Positions 1 through 7,990 of a stretch of 15,697 nt of DNA are shown here, in pieces. The DNA is from Candidatus Sericytochromatia bacterium. Lineage in GTDB: Bacteria > Cyanobacteriota > Sericytochromatia > JACMPN01. The notes below the pieces were generated by a model, which ran no database searches, was not told where the DNA came from, and saw only the letters and a program-made list of their open reading frames with translations. The position numbers and the translations under genes were made by a program. Positions within the stretch are counted from its first letter, which is position 1. Each line of letters starts with the position of its first letter. Where the stretch lies: the NCBI GenBank assembly GCA_014377495.1, contig JACMPN010000045.1, positions 1 through 15,697 of the forward strand. The letters run 5' to 3'.

Positions 1-1193
1 ATCCCGCAGACACACGGGTGCGTGATCCGGGGCGCCGCCGACAGAAAGGCGAGCTTGGTCGCCCCCTGCTGCCGCAACCGGCCCATCAGGACCCGGGCCG
101 TCGTGCCCCGGACGATGGAGTCGTCGACGACGATGACCCGCTGACCGGCGATCGCCCGCTTTTCGAGAAGGAACTTCATGCCCACGACGTGCTGGCGCAA
201 TGTCCGATTGGCGGCGATGAACGATCGGTGCGCGTACTGCTTCTTGCGAATGCCCTTGCGGTAGGGCAATTCGATAGCCCGGGCAAAGGCGACGGCCGTG
301 TCTTCAGCACTGGAAGGCACATCGAAGACGACGTCGTGCGTGGATCGGACCTCGAACCTTCTGGCCAGGGCCTCGCCGAGCGCTTCGCGAGCCCCGGCCA
401 CGCTCTCACCGTCGATGATGGACTCGGGGCGGGCGAGATAGACGTACTCAAAGGCACAGTGGGCCAAGGGCGCCTGACGCAACTGACGGGTGTGCACGCG
501 TCCCGACAAATCGACGAAAATCGCCTCGCCCGGTGCCACGTCCCGGACAAGCTCGACGTCCATGGCATCCAGGGCGACCGATTCGGATGCGAAGGCGACG
601 GCCCGGTCCCGCATGCCAACGACGAGCGGTCGGATCCCGTGCGGATCCCGGAAGGCCAGCAGGCCATGGTGGGCGATCAGGATGACGACGGCATAGGCCC
701 CTTCGAGCTTGGCCATCGTCGCATCGACGGCGTCGAGGATCGCCGCCGGGGTCATGTTCGTCAGATCCTGCCTGGCCAACGCCTGGGCAAACACCTGGAG
801 CAGGGTCTCGGAGTCGCTGGCCGAATTGACGAGCCGATGACCCGAGGCATCCAGCCGCTGGCGCAACATCGCGTCGTTGGTCAGGTTGCCGTTGTGGACG
901 AGGGCGAGGCCGAACGGATAGGACAGCAGAAAAGGCTGGCATTCTTCGGAGTCGCCGGTGCCGGACGTCCCGTAGCGCAAATGAGCCAAACCCAGTTGCC
1001 CTCGGAAGGCGGTCAGCGATTCATGGCGAAACACCTCGGACCACAACCCGAGCCCCGTCCGGTGATAAAACCGGTCGGCATAAGTCACCAGTCCTGCCCC
1101 GTCCTGGCCGCGATGCTGCAGGGCCAGGGCACCCCGGGCGAGATCCTCCACCACGGCACCCGTCGGATCGAGCAGGCCTAGGACGCCGCACAT
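1..1193 (-). CDS. purF: Amidophosphoribosyltransferase (PurF), 3' end cut by the window
   Basis: First committed step of purine synthesis: PRPP plus glutamine to phosphoribosylamine. I translated 397 residues, open to the window edge. The protein begins MCGVLG, so Cys2 becomes the N-terminal nucleophile of an Ntn-type glutaminase domain; HLRYGTSG (71-78) and HNGNLTN (100-106) are family motifs. The phosphoribosyltransferase domain carries the PRPP loop VIVVDDSIVRGTT (353-365). Cys246 (in CAFEYVYLARPES) and Cys394 (in THPC) sit where Bacillus-type PurF has 4Fe-4S ligands; the last ligands would lie past the edge. Segments around 291-345 are divergent from the usual family pattern (VPSSA for VPDSG, KKQYAHRSFI for KNRYVGRTFI). 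The ATG at 1193 lies inside the end of purN (16-base overlap), with GGGGAG nine bases upstream. Last gene seen of the nucleotide operon. Identification is firm; activity of this divergent form is inferred. Confidence 0.93.
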   Translation of the reverse strand, partial: MCGVLGLLDPTGAVVEDLARGALALQHRGQDGAGLVTYADRFYHRTGLGLWSEVFRHESLTAFRGQLGLAHLRYGTSGTGDSEECQPFLLSYPFGLALVHNGNLTNDAMLRQRLDASGHRLVNSASDSETLLQVFAQALARQDLTNMTPAAILDAVDATMAKLEGAYAVVILIAHHGLLAFRDPHGIRPLVVGMRDRAVAFASESVALDAMDVELVRDVAPGEAIFVDLSGRVHTRQLRQAPLAHCAFEYVYLARPESIIDGESVAGAREALGEALARRFEVRSTHDVVFDVPSSAEDTAVAFARAIELPYRKGIRKKQYAHRSFIAANRTLRQHVVGMKFLLEKRAIAGQRVIVVDDSIVRGTTARVLMGRLRQQGATKLAFLSAAPRITHPCVCG

Positions 1194-1792
1194 GACAGTC
1201 GGCTCCCCATCCGATCGACGACATGCTGGATGGCCCGAGGAAACAGCCGATGTTCGATCGCCTGTCCACGCGCTTTGAGTGTCTCCACGGTGTCTTCCAG
1301 CAGGACTGCGAAGGCCTCCTGCAGGATGATCCGGCCGGTATCCATGCCCTCGTCGACGTACTGCACCGTCACCGCCGTGGCCGTCTGGCCGGTGGCGATG
1401 GCCCACGCATAGCCGGCCGGTCCCTGATATAGGGCCGGATCGGTGGGATGGATGCTGATCACCCGAGATTGCTTCATCCGCGGGTCATACAGGTAGCCCA
1501 GCAGGAACGGGCTGAGCAGCCGCATATAGCCGGCCAGCACCACGAGGATCACCTGATGCTCGTCGAGGGCATGGACGATGGCCCGCTCATGGGCCACCCG
1601 GCTGGGGTAATCCCGGTGATCGGCGATTAATACGGGGATGCCGGCCATGCGGGCAATGCCCACGGCACCGGCACCGGGTTCATTGCAGACGACGAGCACG
1701 ACGCTGCCGGCAATCGTCCCTTGCTGGCAGGCCGCCAGGATACGGGCCAGGTTGGACCCTTTCCCGGAGGCAAAAACGGCGAGGCGGGTCAT
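1178..1792 (-). CDS. purN: Phosphoribosylglycinamide formyltransferase (PurN-like)
   Basis: Folate-dependent GAR transformylase family, third step of purine synthesis (GAR plus 10-formyl-THF to FGAR). 204 aa, normal length. Visible motifs: FASGKGSNL (7-15, phosphate-binding region), VVLAGYMRLLSP (84-95), ISIHPTD (112-118), VDEGMDTGRIILQ (146-158) and EHRLFP near the C-terminus. His115 and Asp151 match the catalytic His and Asp of E. coli PurN, but the catalytic Asn of the usual NIHPS motif is Ser113 here. The HPTDPALYQGPAGYAWA stretch also differs from the usual HPSLLPxYxG. The start ATG overlaps the purD stop by four bases (ATGA), and the end overlaps purF by 16. Family membership is clear; it may be a distinct subfamily with altered chemistry or substrate, though its place between purD and purF supports GAR formylation. 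Confidence 0.88.
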   Translation of the reverse strand: MTRLAVFASGKGSNLARILAACQQGTIAGSVVLVVCNEPGAGAVGIARMAGIPVLIADHRDYPSRVAHERAIVHALDEHQVILVVLAGYMRLLSPFLLGYLYDPRMKQSRVISIHPTDPALYQGPAGYAWAIATGQTATAVTVQYVDEGMDTGRIILQEAFAVLLEDTVETLKARGQAIEHRLFPRAIQHVVDRMGSRLSCAAS

Positions 1793-3087
1793 GATCGTTT
1801 GTCCACGAGCAGGGCCCGCCGGCCGATGTCCCGGCGAAAATGCGGCATTTCACCGTCGAAACGGAGGCTCTCGACCGCGGCATAGGCCAAACGCTGCGCG
1901 TCGTCCAGGGTCCGGCCCTCCCCGACGACCGTGAGCACCCGTCCCCCACGGGTGACGACACCGCCGACCGCATCCCGGTCTGTGCCGCCATGGAAGACGG
2001 TGATCCCAGGCTCATGGGCGAGATGGGCCAAGCCGGTGATCAGCTGATGACCCGGTGTCGGTCCCGGATAACCCTTGGCCGTCGCCACCACCCCCAGACG
2101 GAACAGTCCGTCGCTGACCAGAGGCAAGTCACTCAGCGTGCCCGAGAGAATGGCCCCGGCCAACTCGACAAAATCCGTCTCCAGCCCCGGCAGCAGGACC
2201 TGAGCCTCGGGGTCGCCGAGCCGGCAATTGAATTCCAGGACCTGGGGGCCAGTTGGGGTCATCATCAGGCCGAGAAACAGGAATCCCCGGTAGTCGAGTT
2301 CTTCGGCCTGCAAGCCGGCCATCAGCGGCGCCAGGATGGTCGTCTCGATGGCTCGCATGCCGTGACTGCTGATCATGGCGACCGGTGCAAAGGCACCCAT
2401 GCCGCCCGTATTGGGTCCCAGATCACCGTCGTGGAGGAGCTTGTGATCCTGGGCGGTGGGAAATGCCTGCCAGCCCTGGCCGTCCACGGCGATGATCAGC
2501 GAGATTTCGGGTCCGGTGAGGCGTTCCTCGATGACCAGCAGGTTGCCCGCAGCCCCAGAGGTCTGCCGATCCATCAACAGTTCGATGGCCTTGAGTGCCT
2601 GTTCCCGGGTCTCGGCCACCACAACACCCTTGCCGGCGGCCAGGCCGTCCGCTTTGACGACCAGGCCCGATTCGCGCCACATGGCCCGAACCAGTTGCTG
2701 GCCGATCGCCGGAGACTCCGCGATGGCAAAAGGCGCCGTCGGGATGTCATAACGTTGCATGAAGACCTTGGCCCAGGCTTTCGACGTCTCCAGGCGGGCG
2801 GCGGCGGCCGTCGGGCCGAGGATACGCAGGCCGGCGGCGTGGAAGCGATCGACGATGCCCGCCTCCAGCGGCCCTTCCGGTCCGACGACCGTCAGGTCGA
2901 TGGCCATCGTGCGGGCGAAGGCCACCACGCTGTCTAGGTCCCGCAGATCAAGGCTCACGTTGGTCGCCAAGGTGCCCGTTCCGGCATTGCCGGGGGCACA
3001 GTAGACGTGTTCAACCCGGGGAGACCGGGCAACGGCCGCCGTCAGGGCATGTTCCCGACCACCGGAACCAAGGACGAGGACGTTCAT
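1789..3087 (-). CDS. purD: Phosphoribosylamine--glycine ligase (PurD, GAR synthetase)
   Basis: ATP-grasp ligase for the second purine step: phosphoribosylamine plus glycine plus ATP to GAR. 432 aa, the usual length. The N-terminal domain begins MNVLVLGSGGREHAL. ATP-grasp motifs follow: VVKADGLAAGKGV (143-155), QDHK (213-216), GPNTGGMGA (224-232) and a metal-site region EFNCRLGDPEAQVLLPGLETD. No expected catalytic motif is missing. The start ATG overlaps the purC-purE stop by four bases (ATGA), with an excellent ribosome-binding site AGGAGGTG five bases upstream. Its own stop overlaps the purN start in the same way, so translation of purCE, purD and purN is probably coupled. Intermediate phosphoribosylamine, the product of PurF encoded two genes downstream, is unstable, which fits co-expression. 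Confidence 0.96.
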   Translation of the reverse strand: MNVLVLGSGGREHALTAAVARSPRVEHVYCAPGNAGTGTLATNVSLDLRDLDSVVAFARTMAIDLTVVGPEGPLEAGIVDRFHAAGLRILGPTAAAARLETSKAWAKVFMQRYDIPTAPFAIAESPAIGQQLVRAMWRESGLVVKADGLAAGKGVVVAETREQALKAIELLMDRQTSGAAGNLLVIEERLTGPEISLIIAVDGQGWQAFPTAQDHKLLHDGDLGPNTGGMGAFAPVAMISSHGMRAIETTILAPLMAGLQAEELDYRGFLFLGLMMTPTGPQVLEFNCRLGDPEAQVLLPGLETDFVELAGAILSGTLSDLPLVSDGLFRLGVVATAKGYPGPTPGHQLITGLAHLAHEPGITVFHGGTDRDAVGGVVTRGGRVLTVVGEGRTLDDAQRLAYAAVESLRFDGEMPHFRRDIGRRALLVDKRS

Positions 3088-4502
3088 ACGAGCACCTCCT
3101 GATCAAAACGGGCCTTCATCGTCGCCACCTGTTTGGTCAGCCGCTCCCGCAGCTTGGGGTCTGCCTGCGCCAGGATCCGCAGCGCCGCCAGAGCGGCATT
3201 CTGAGGATCGATGACGGTCATCACGGGGGTTTCGGAGGGCATCTGCAGGCTGGAATGGATGTTCACCAGATAATCGGCCTGATCCGCAAACGCCGGCAGG
3301 GCGATGACCGGGTGCACGGCATTGGCGGCCGTGACGCCGGACAGGCCGTTGGAACGACCGGCGATCGTGATGTGCACGAGCGGCTGGGCGCTGCGGTTGC
3401 AGGCGTCGACAATCCGCATGACCCGCTCAGGCACTTTGTGGGCCGAAGCGACGTGGACCACACTCGGCACGTCGTAGGCGTCGAGGATCCGCCTGACCTT
3501 GGCGGCGATTGGCTCGTCGGCAGCGCTGCCCATGATGATCGACACCATGCCCCCCCGGATGTAGGCCTTTGCCTGCAGGGCATGCCAGATGCGGGTCTTG
3601 ATCTCCTCCCCGAACGAGGGCACGAGGTCCTGCCCGGTAAACGCCCGGTACAGCGCCAGGTAGCGCTCGGCAATCTCGACCCGCACCTCGGTGGGCAGTG
3701 CCGGCAGCGGACCGTCGCCGGTGAATCCCTGACGCCGCAGCCAGTCCCGCAGGAACTCCTTGGAAATCTGCTCGGGATCCGCAGAGTCGGCGGTATAGGC
3801 GATCGTGTACCAGTAGCGACTGGAATCCGGGGTGTGCAGCTCGTCGATGAGGATCAGCGCCTCCTCAATGAGGCCGAACTCGTACTTCGTGTCGACGAGG
3901 ATCAGCCCCCGCCCGGCCGCCAACTCCGTCCCCTGGGCAAACAGGGCCAAAGACGTGCCGACGATCTCCGCCCATCGGGCCTGGCCTCCCACCAGGGCCG
4001 CCGCCTGTTCGTGCGTGATCGGCTCGTCATGGCCGCTGTGCGCTTTGGTGGTCGGGGTGACGATCGGCGTCGCCAGGCTGGCATTCATCGACAGCCCTTC
4101 CGGGAGGGTGAAGCCATAGGCCGTGGTAAACCGCCCATCGACATAGTCCCGCCAGGCCGAGCCCGTCAGATAGCCCCTGACGATGACCTCGACCGGCAGG
4201 GCCTGGGCGTTCTGGGCCACAGTCACGTTCGGATCGGGCACGTCGATGAGGTGTGTCCGCACGATGTCCCGGGCCTTGCGCAGGAAAAAGGCGGCCAACT
4301 GGTTCAACACCTGGCCTTTAAAAGGGATCAGCTCGTCGAAGACCCGGTCGAAGGCGGACACCCGGTCGGTGGCGATGAGCAGCCGCCGATCCCCCACGAT
4401 GTAGCTATCCCGGACCTTTCCCCGATGGGAGGAGCCCAACTCGGGAAGATCGATGCGGTCCAGACACCGGTCCAGCTGGGCTGTGATGAGGTCGCGGTTC
4501 AT
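3084..4502 (-). CDS. purCE: Fused SAICAR synthetase and class II AIR carboxylase (PurC-PurE)
   Basis: Bifunctional enzyme, 472 aa from the ATG at 4502, chosen because GGGAG lies eight bases upstream; an upstream TTG at 4541 would overlap the previous gene without such a site. Residues about 1-295 are the long form of SAICAR synthetase (CAIR plus Asp plus ATP to SAICAR): GKVRD (28-32), LPVEVIVRGYLTGSAW (102-117), SGHDEPIT (156-163), LVDTKYEFGL (202-211). After a linker of roughly 20 residues, residues 318-472 are a PurE domain: MGSAADE, ASAHK (352-356), IAGRSNGLSG (380-389), HSSLQMPS (416-423). SAHK and AGRSNGL mark class II PurE (animal and Treponema type), which carboxylates AIR directly with CO2, whereas class I enzymes have SAHRTP and AGGAAHLPG. 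No PurK is expected to be needed. The domain order matches animal PAICS. A run of seven G lies at the junction. Confidence 0.93.
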   Translation of the reverse strand: MNRDLITAQLDRCLDRIDLPELGSSHRGKVRDSYIVGDRRLLIATDRVSAFDRVFDELIPFKGQVLNQLAAFFLRKARDIVRTHLIDVPDPNVTVAQNAQALPVEVIVRGYLTGSAWRDYVDGRFTTAYGFTLPEGLSMNASLATPIVTPTTKAHSGHDEPITHEQAAALVGGQARWAEIVGTSLALFAQGTELAAGRGLILVDTKYEFGLIEEALILIDELHTPDSSRYWYTIAYTADSADPEQISKEFLRDWLRRQGFTGDGPLPALPTEVRVEIAERYLALYRAFTGQDLVPSFGEEIKTRIWHALQAKAYIRGGMVSIIMGSAADEPIAAKVRRILDAYDVPSVVHVASAHKVPERVMRIVDACNRSAQPLVHITIAGRSNGLSGVTAANAVHPVIALPAFADQADYLVNIHSSLQMPSETPVMTVIDPQNAALAALRILAQADPKLRERLTKQVATMKARFDQEVLV

Positions 4503-4522
4503 GGTCTGCACTCCCGTCCGTT

Positions 4523-5635
4523 TTAAAAATGTCCAAAGCAACGTTCACCGGTGAAGACCATGGCCATCCTGTGGGCATTGCAGGCGGCAATCACCTCGTC
4601 GTCCCGCACCGACCCCCCGGGCTGGGTGACCGCCACGATCCCGGCGGAGGCCAGGGTGTCGATGGCATCGCGAAACGGAAAAAACCCATCCGAACTGACG
4701 ACGGCCCCACGCAGGTTGTGACCTCTCTGGTGGGCTTTCGCAATCGCCTGCTCCACGGCACCGATCCGGTCCTGCTCGCCTGTGCCGACGGCGAGAGTCT
4801 TGCCGCCACGGGCGATGACGATGCCGTTCGAGCGGACTCCCGTGTTCACGTACCAGGCGAACAAAAGGTCCTGCAACTGGGCGGCATCGGGGGTCCGCAG
4901 GACCTGGACGGTCGTCTCGTTGCGTGTCGCCAGCGGGGTCAGGATCAAGTCGTCCGCCGATCGGACCCGGGTCGAGTACGGGGCCTGCAGGATCATCGAG
5001 CCATCGGAGAGGATCTTGATGTCCACGTCCGGCGGATCGCCGGCATAGGGCTGATGGGGAGGATGGCTGATCAGTTTGGCCACCCGCAGGTCCGGCTTCG
5101 TCTCGAAAATCGCCAGGGCTTCATCACTGAAAGCCGGCGCCGCCACCACCTCGACATAGCCCGCCAGAATGGCCGTCGCCGCTTCGGCATCGAGCAGCCG
5201 GTTGGCGACGACGACACCGCCGAACGCCGCCCGATCGTCACAGGCCCGCGCCGCATGGATCAGGGCCGCCAGGTTGCGGTCATCAGCCTGTGAGGCCACT
5301 CCGGCGGGATTGAGGTGTTTCATGATCGCCACAGTGGGGGCGTCGAGGAAACGCAGGATCCGCATGGCATGATCGATGTCGGCGAGATTCGTCCAGGATG
5401 GACCGCCTTTGCCCTGCTTCACCCAATCGACGAGCCCTTTGCCCGCCACACGGGCCGGCGCATAGTAGGCGGCGGCCTGATGGGGATTTTCGCCGTAGCG
5501 GAGGCCCACGGGGCCATTGATATCCGGCCAGGTGACCTTGCGATAGACCCGTGATTTGTCACCGACGATGACGGTCACCTTGTCCGGAAAGGTCTCGTTC
5601 GTCGCCGTGCGATAGAGATGTTTCAATTCAGACAC
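4523..5635 (-). CDS. purH: Stand-alone AICAR transformylase (C-terminal half of PurH)
   Basis: Formylates AICAR with 10-formyl-THF to FAICAR, the penultimate step to IMP. 370 aa, covering only the AICARFT region of ordinary PurH. Catalytic residues of the family are intact: Lys106-His107 in MKHLNPAG, Asn270 in RSNGIVIA, SSDGFFPFRDAID, TQPGGSVRDDEVI and a C-terminal FGHF. The N-terminus (SELKHLYRT, then GDKSRVYRKVTW before GLRYGENPHQ) is not the IMP cyclohydrolase domain. It resembles, from memory, the lead-in of free-standing AICARFT proteins in some sulfate-reducing bacteria. The GTG start has GAGGAG eight bases upstream and lies 12 bases after the pyrE stop. The partner cyclohydrolase is encoded at 8846-9532, four genes upstream, so the PurH reaction is supplied by two separate polypeptides. 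Confidence 0.94.
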   Translation of the reverse strand: MSELKHLYRTATNETFPDKVTVIVGDKSRVYRKVTWPDINGPVGLRYGENPHQAAAYYAPARVAGKGLVDWVKQGKGGPSWTNLADIDHAMRILRFLDAPTVAIMKHLNPAGVASQADDRNLAALIHAARACDDRAAFGGVVVANRLLDAEAATAILAGYVEVVAAPAFSDEALAIFETKPDLRVAKLISHPPHQPYAGDPPDVDIKILSDGSMILQAPYSTRVRSADDLILTPLATRNETTVQVLRTPDAAQLQDLLFAWYVNTGVRSNGIVIARGGKTLAVGTGEQDRIGAVEQAIAKAHQRGHNLRGAVVSSDGFFPFRDAIDTLASAGIVAVTQPGGSVRDDEVIAACNAHRMAMVFTGERCFGHF

Positions 5636-5647
5636 GTTTCTGGCTCC

Positions 5648-6241
5648 TCATTCCGTAGCCGCCGGAGGACGGCTACCTGGTTGATTGACCGGCTGACCCG
5701 CGGCACACAGGGGGCAGCGCGCCGGGGCATAGGCGGTGACCTCCAGAGGCAGCAACGACACAAAGGGCACACCGTACTCCACTGTGCCACCACTTCGGTC
5801 AACCAGACTGGCCAACCCGACGACCCTGCCGCCTGCTGTATGCAGTGCGGCGACTGCTTCTCGGGCCGACTTACCCGTCGTCACCACGTCCTCGGCGACC
5901 AGGATGCGCTCATCGGCACCGACAGCAAATCCGCGCCGCAACTGCATCACGCCGTCCACACGCTCCGTAAAGAGCGCCCTGACCCCGAGGGCCCGGGCCA
6001 ATTCGTAAGCGACAATCACGCCCCCCAGAGCCGGCCCGACGACGACATCGATCGTCCCTGTGATCCGCTCTGCCAGACGGGCACAGGCCCAGGCGGCATG
6101 GCCCGGATGCTGTAGCAGCCTGGCGCACTGGATGTAGTGGGGGCTGTGCAGACCGGACGACAGCTGAAAGTGACCTTGCAACAGGGCCCCGGTCGTCCTG
6201 AGGCGGTCTTCAAGTGTTGGGGCGATGGTGGTTGATGGCAT
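5648..6241 (-). CDS. pyrE: Orotate phosphoribosyltransferase (PyrE)
   Basis: Transfers phosphoribosyl from PRPP to orotate, giving OMP; fifth step of pyrimidine synthesis. From the ATG at 6241 the protein is 197 aa, the usual size. That start has GGGAG seven bases upstream and gives the natural beginning of the domain; a longer reading to 6322 would add 27 low-complexity residues lying within pyrF. Motifs: FQLSSGLHSPHYIQC (25-39), VVVGPALGGVIVAYELA (66-82), FTERVDG, and the PRPP loop ILVAEDVVTTGKSA (113-126). The C-terminal CPLCAAGQPVNQPGSR is typical of the Thermus-type PyrE subfamily. The start lies 32 bases inside the end of pyrF, so the two are translationally linked. The next gene starts 12 bases after the stop. 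Confidence 0.93.
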   Translation of the reverse strand: MPSTTIAPTLEDRLRTTGALLQGHFQLSSGLHSPHYIQCARLLQHPGHAAWACARLAERITGTIDVVVGPALGGVIVAYELARALGVRALFTERVDGVMQLRRGFAVGADERILVAEDVVTTGKSAREAVAALHTAGGRVVGLASLVDRSGGTVEYGVPFVSLLPLEVTAYAPARCPLCAAGQPVNQPGSRPPAATE

Positions 6242-7043
6242 CACGCAGCTCCCGTGCGGCCGCCCTGGCGGCATCGGCGAAGGATGTGTCGGTGGCGGCG
6301 TAGAGGACACTGCGGGAGGCATTGATCAGGACCCCGTGGCCGGCCGGATTCAGCCCGTGCTGGAGGGTGGTGGCGAGATCGCCGCCCTGCGCGCCGATAC
6401 CTGGGACCAAAAGCCACAGGTCCGGGGCATCCTGGCGGATCAGGCGCAGTTTTTCGGGCTGGGTGGCGCCGGCGACCAGTCCGACGCAGGCCGTGCCACC
6501 GGCCAACTCCCGCCCCAAGCGGGCCACGTGCCGGTAGAGGGGCAAACCCTCGGCGGTCACACTGTCCTGGATGGCCGCCGCCCCCGGATTGGAGGTCGCC
6601 GCCAGCAGGAACGTCAGTTTCTGCCGGTAAGCGGTAAACGGCTCGATCCCGTCCCGGCCCAGATAGGGATTGACCGTGACGGCATCGCCGCCGAGCCCGT
6701 CAAACATCGCTTCGGCATAGTGGCGGGCAGTGTGCCCGACGTCGCTGCGCTTGGCATCCAGGATGACCATCACGTCACCGGGGATCGAGGCGATGGTCCG
6801 TTTGAGGGCCGACCACCCCACCTCGCCCCGCGATTCGTAAAAGGCGAGATTGAGCTTGTAGGCCGCCACCAGATCCTGTGTGGCGTCGATGATCGCCCGG
6901 TTGAACCAGACGATGGGATTCTCTTGCCGCAGGGCATGGACCGGGATCCGGTCGTAGTCCGGATCGAGACCGACACAGAGCAATGAACGGCGCTCGATCA
7001 CCGCCGACAGTAATTTGTCTTGAGCCCGCAAAAGCACCTTCAT
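6210..7043 (-). CDS. pyrF: Orotidine 5'-phosphate decarboxylase, long (type 2) form (PyrF)
   Basis: Decarboxylates OMP to UMP, the last step of UMP synthesis. 277 aa from the ATG at 7043, which overlaps the pyrD stop by four bases (ATGA) and has GGGAGGT about six bases upstream; an in-frame upstream start at 7106 lacks support. The active-site array is LDAKRSDVGHTARHY, with Lys98 and Asp101 as the charged pair. GLDPD near the N-terminus, YKLNLAFYE (62-70), VTVNPYLGRDGIEPF and ATSNPGA place it in the type 2 family (mycobacterial/myxobacterial kind), longer than the E. coli type of about 245 aa. The C-terminal VPGIGAQGGD and GVLINASRSVLYA form the phosphate-binding part of the barrel. The gene sits in the series pyrK-pyrD-pyrF-pyrE. 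Confidence 0.94.
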   Translation of the reverse strand: MKVLLRAQDKLLSAVIERRSLLCVGLDPDYDRIPVHALRQENPIVWFNRAIIDATQDLVAAYKLNLAFYESRGEVGWSALKRTIASIPGDVMVILDAKRSDVGHTARHYAEAMFDGLGGDAVTVNPYLGRDGIEPFTAYRQKLTFLLAATSNPGAAAIQDSVTAEGLPLYRHVARLGRELAGGTACVGLVAGATQPEKLRLIRQDAPDLWLLVPGIGAQGGDLATTLQHGLNPAGHGVLINASRSVLYAATDTSFADAARAAARELRDAINHHRPNT

Positions 7044-7990
7044 CCCTGCACCTCCCGTGCCGGCAACACCTCGGCAAAACGTGAAATCCCCTGCGCCGCC
7101 AGCCATTCAGCCAAATCGGCCGTTAACCGGCCGCCGATCCCGGGCTCGATGAACGTCGCTGTGCCAATCTGGATGGCGCTGGCCCCGACGGCGAAAAACG
7201 CCAGCATGTCGTCGAGCGAACTGATGCCGCCGATGCCGATGATCGGCAGGCGACAGGCCTGGGCCGCCTGCCAGACGCAGCGCAGCGCAATGGGCTTGAT
7301 GGCCGGCCCGGAAAGGCCGCCCCGCACGGTGGTTGTCGGACTCAGGCGCCCATCCTGCAGGCGTGGTGAGACGCTGAGCCCCGTCACCGTATTGATGGCG
7401 GAGAGGACGTCCGCCCCGGCGGATTCGGCAGGGCGGGCCATTTCGCCGATATCCGTGACGTTCGGCGTGAGTTTGACGATCAGGGGCAACGGCGTCCGGG
7501 GACGCACCGCGCTGACCAACTCAGCCAGGCGGCCGGCATCCACGCCGAATTCGATGCCGCCGCAATCCACATTCGGGCAGGAGACGTTCAACTCGATGGC
7601 CGCCAGACCAACGGCTTCCGCCAGGGTCTCGACGATCATCACGTATTCGTCGATGGTGGCACCGGCCACATTGGCGATGACCGGCACGTTGAATGCCGCC
7701 AGTGCCGGCAGTTTGGCGCTCAGAAAGGCGTCGACGCCGACATTTTGCAAGCCGATTCGGTTGATCAAACCGGATGGGCTTTCGGCGATCCGTTCAGGGG
7801 CATTGCCGGCCCGTGGCAGGAGCGTCAGTCCTTTGGTGAACACGCCTCCCAGGCGCCGGAGATCCAGAAAATCTGAGAGTTCCACGCCATACCCGCAGGT
7901 CCCCGAGGCCAGGGTCACCGGGTTCGGCAGGCGCAAGGGGCCGAGATCGACGCTCAGATCGACGGCGGTTTGGACAAAGGTCACAGCCAT
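7040..7990 (-). CDS. pyrD: Dihydroorotate dehydrogenase, class 1B catalytic subunit (PyrD)
   Basis: FMN enzyme oxidising dihydroorotate to orotate, the fourth pyrimidine step. 316 aa. Motifs: GVFTKGLTLLPRAGN (49-63), GLINRIGLQNVGV (74-86) and IELNVSCPNVDCGG (132-145). Cys138 in the SCPN motif is the active-site base of class 1 enzymes, unlike the Ser of membrane-bound class 2. The C-terminal PIIGIGGISS and ASAIQIGTATF bind FMN phosphate. Class 1B is supported by the neighbouring pyrK, which supplies the FAD/2Fe-2S subunit, so the likely final electron acceptor is NAD+. The ATG overlaps the end of pyrK by ten bases with GGGAAG just upstream, and its stop overlaps pyrF by four. Confidence 0.95.
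   Translation of the reverse strand: MAVTFVQTAVDLSVDLGPLRLPNPVTLASGTCGYGVELSDFLDLRRLGGVFTKGLTLLPRAGNAPERIAESPSGLINRIGLQNVGVDAFLSAKLPALAAFNVPVIANVAGATIDEYVMIVETLAEAVGLAAIELNVSCPNVDCGGIEFGVDAGRLAELVSAVRPRTPLPLIVKLTPNVTDIGEMARPAESAGADVLSAINTVTGLSVSPRLQDGRLSPTTTVRGGLSGPAIKPIALRCVWQAAQACRLPIIGIGGISSLDDMLAFFAVGASAIQIGTATFIEPGIGGRLTADLAEWLAAQGISRFAEVLPAREVQG

Noticed and set aside
18..1181. Long plus-strand open frame antisense to purF
   Set aside because: It lies opposite a clear PurF reading frame, shows no recognisable domain, and is typical of GC-rich antisense shadows. The same applies to the plus-strand frames at 1840-2937, 3255-4526, 12071-13117 and 13617-14975.
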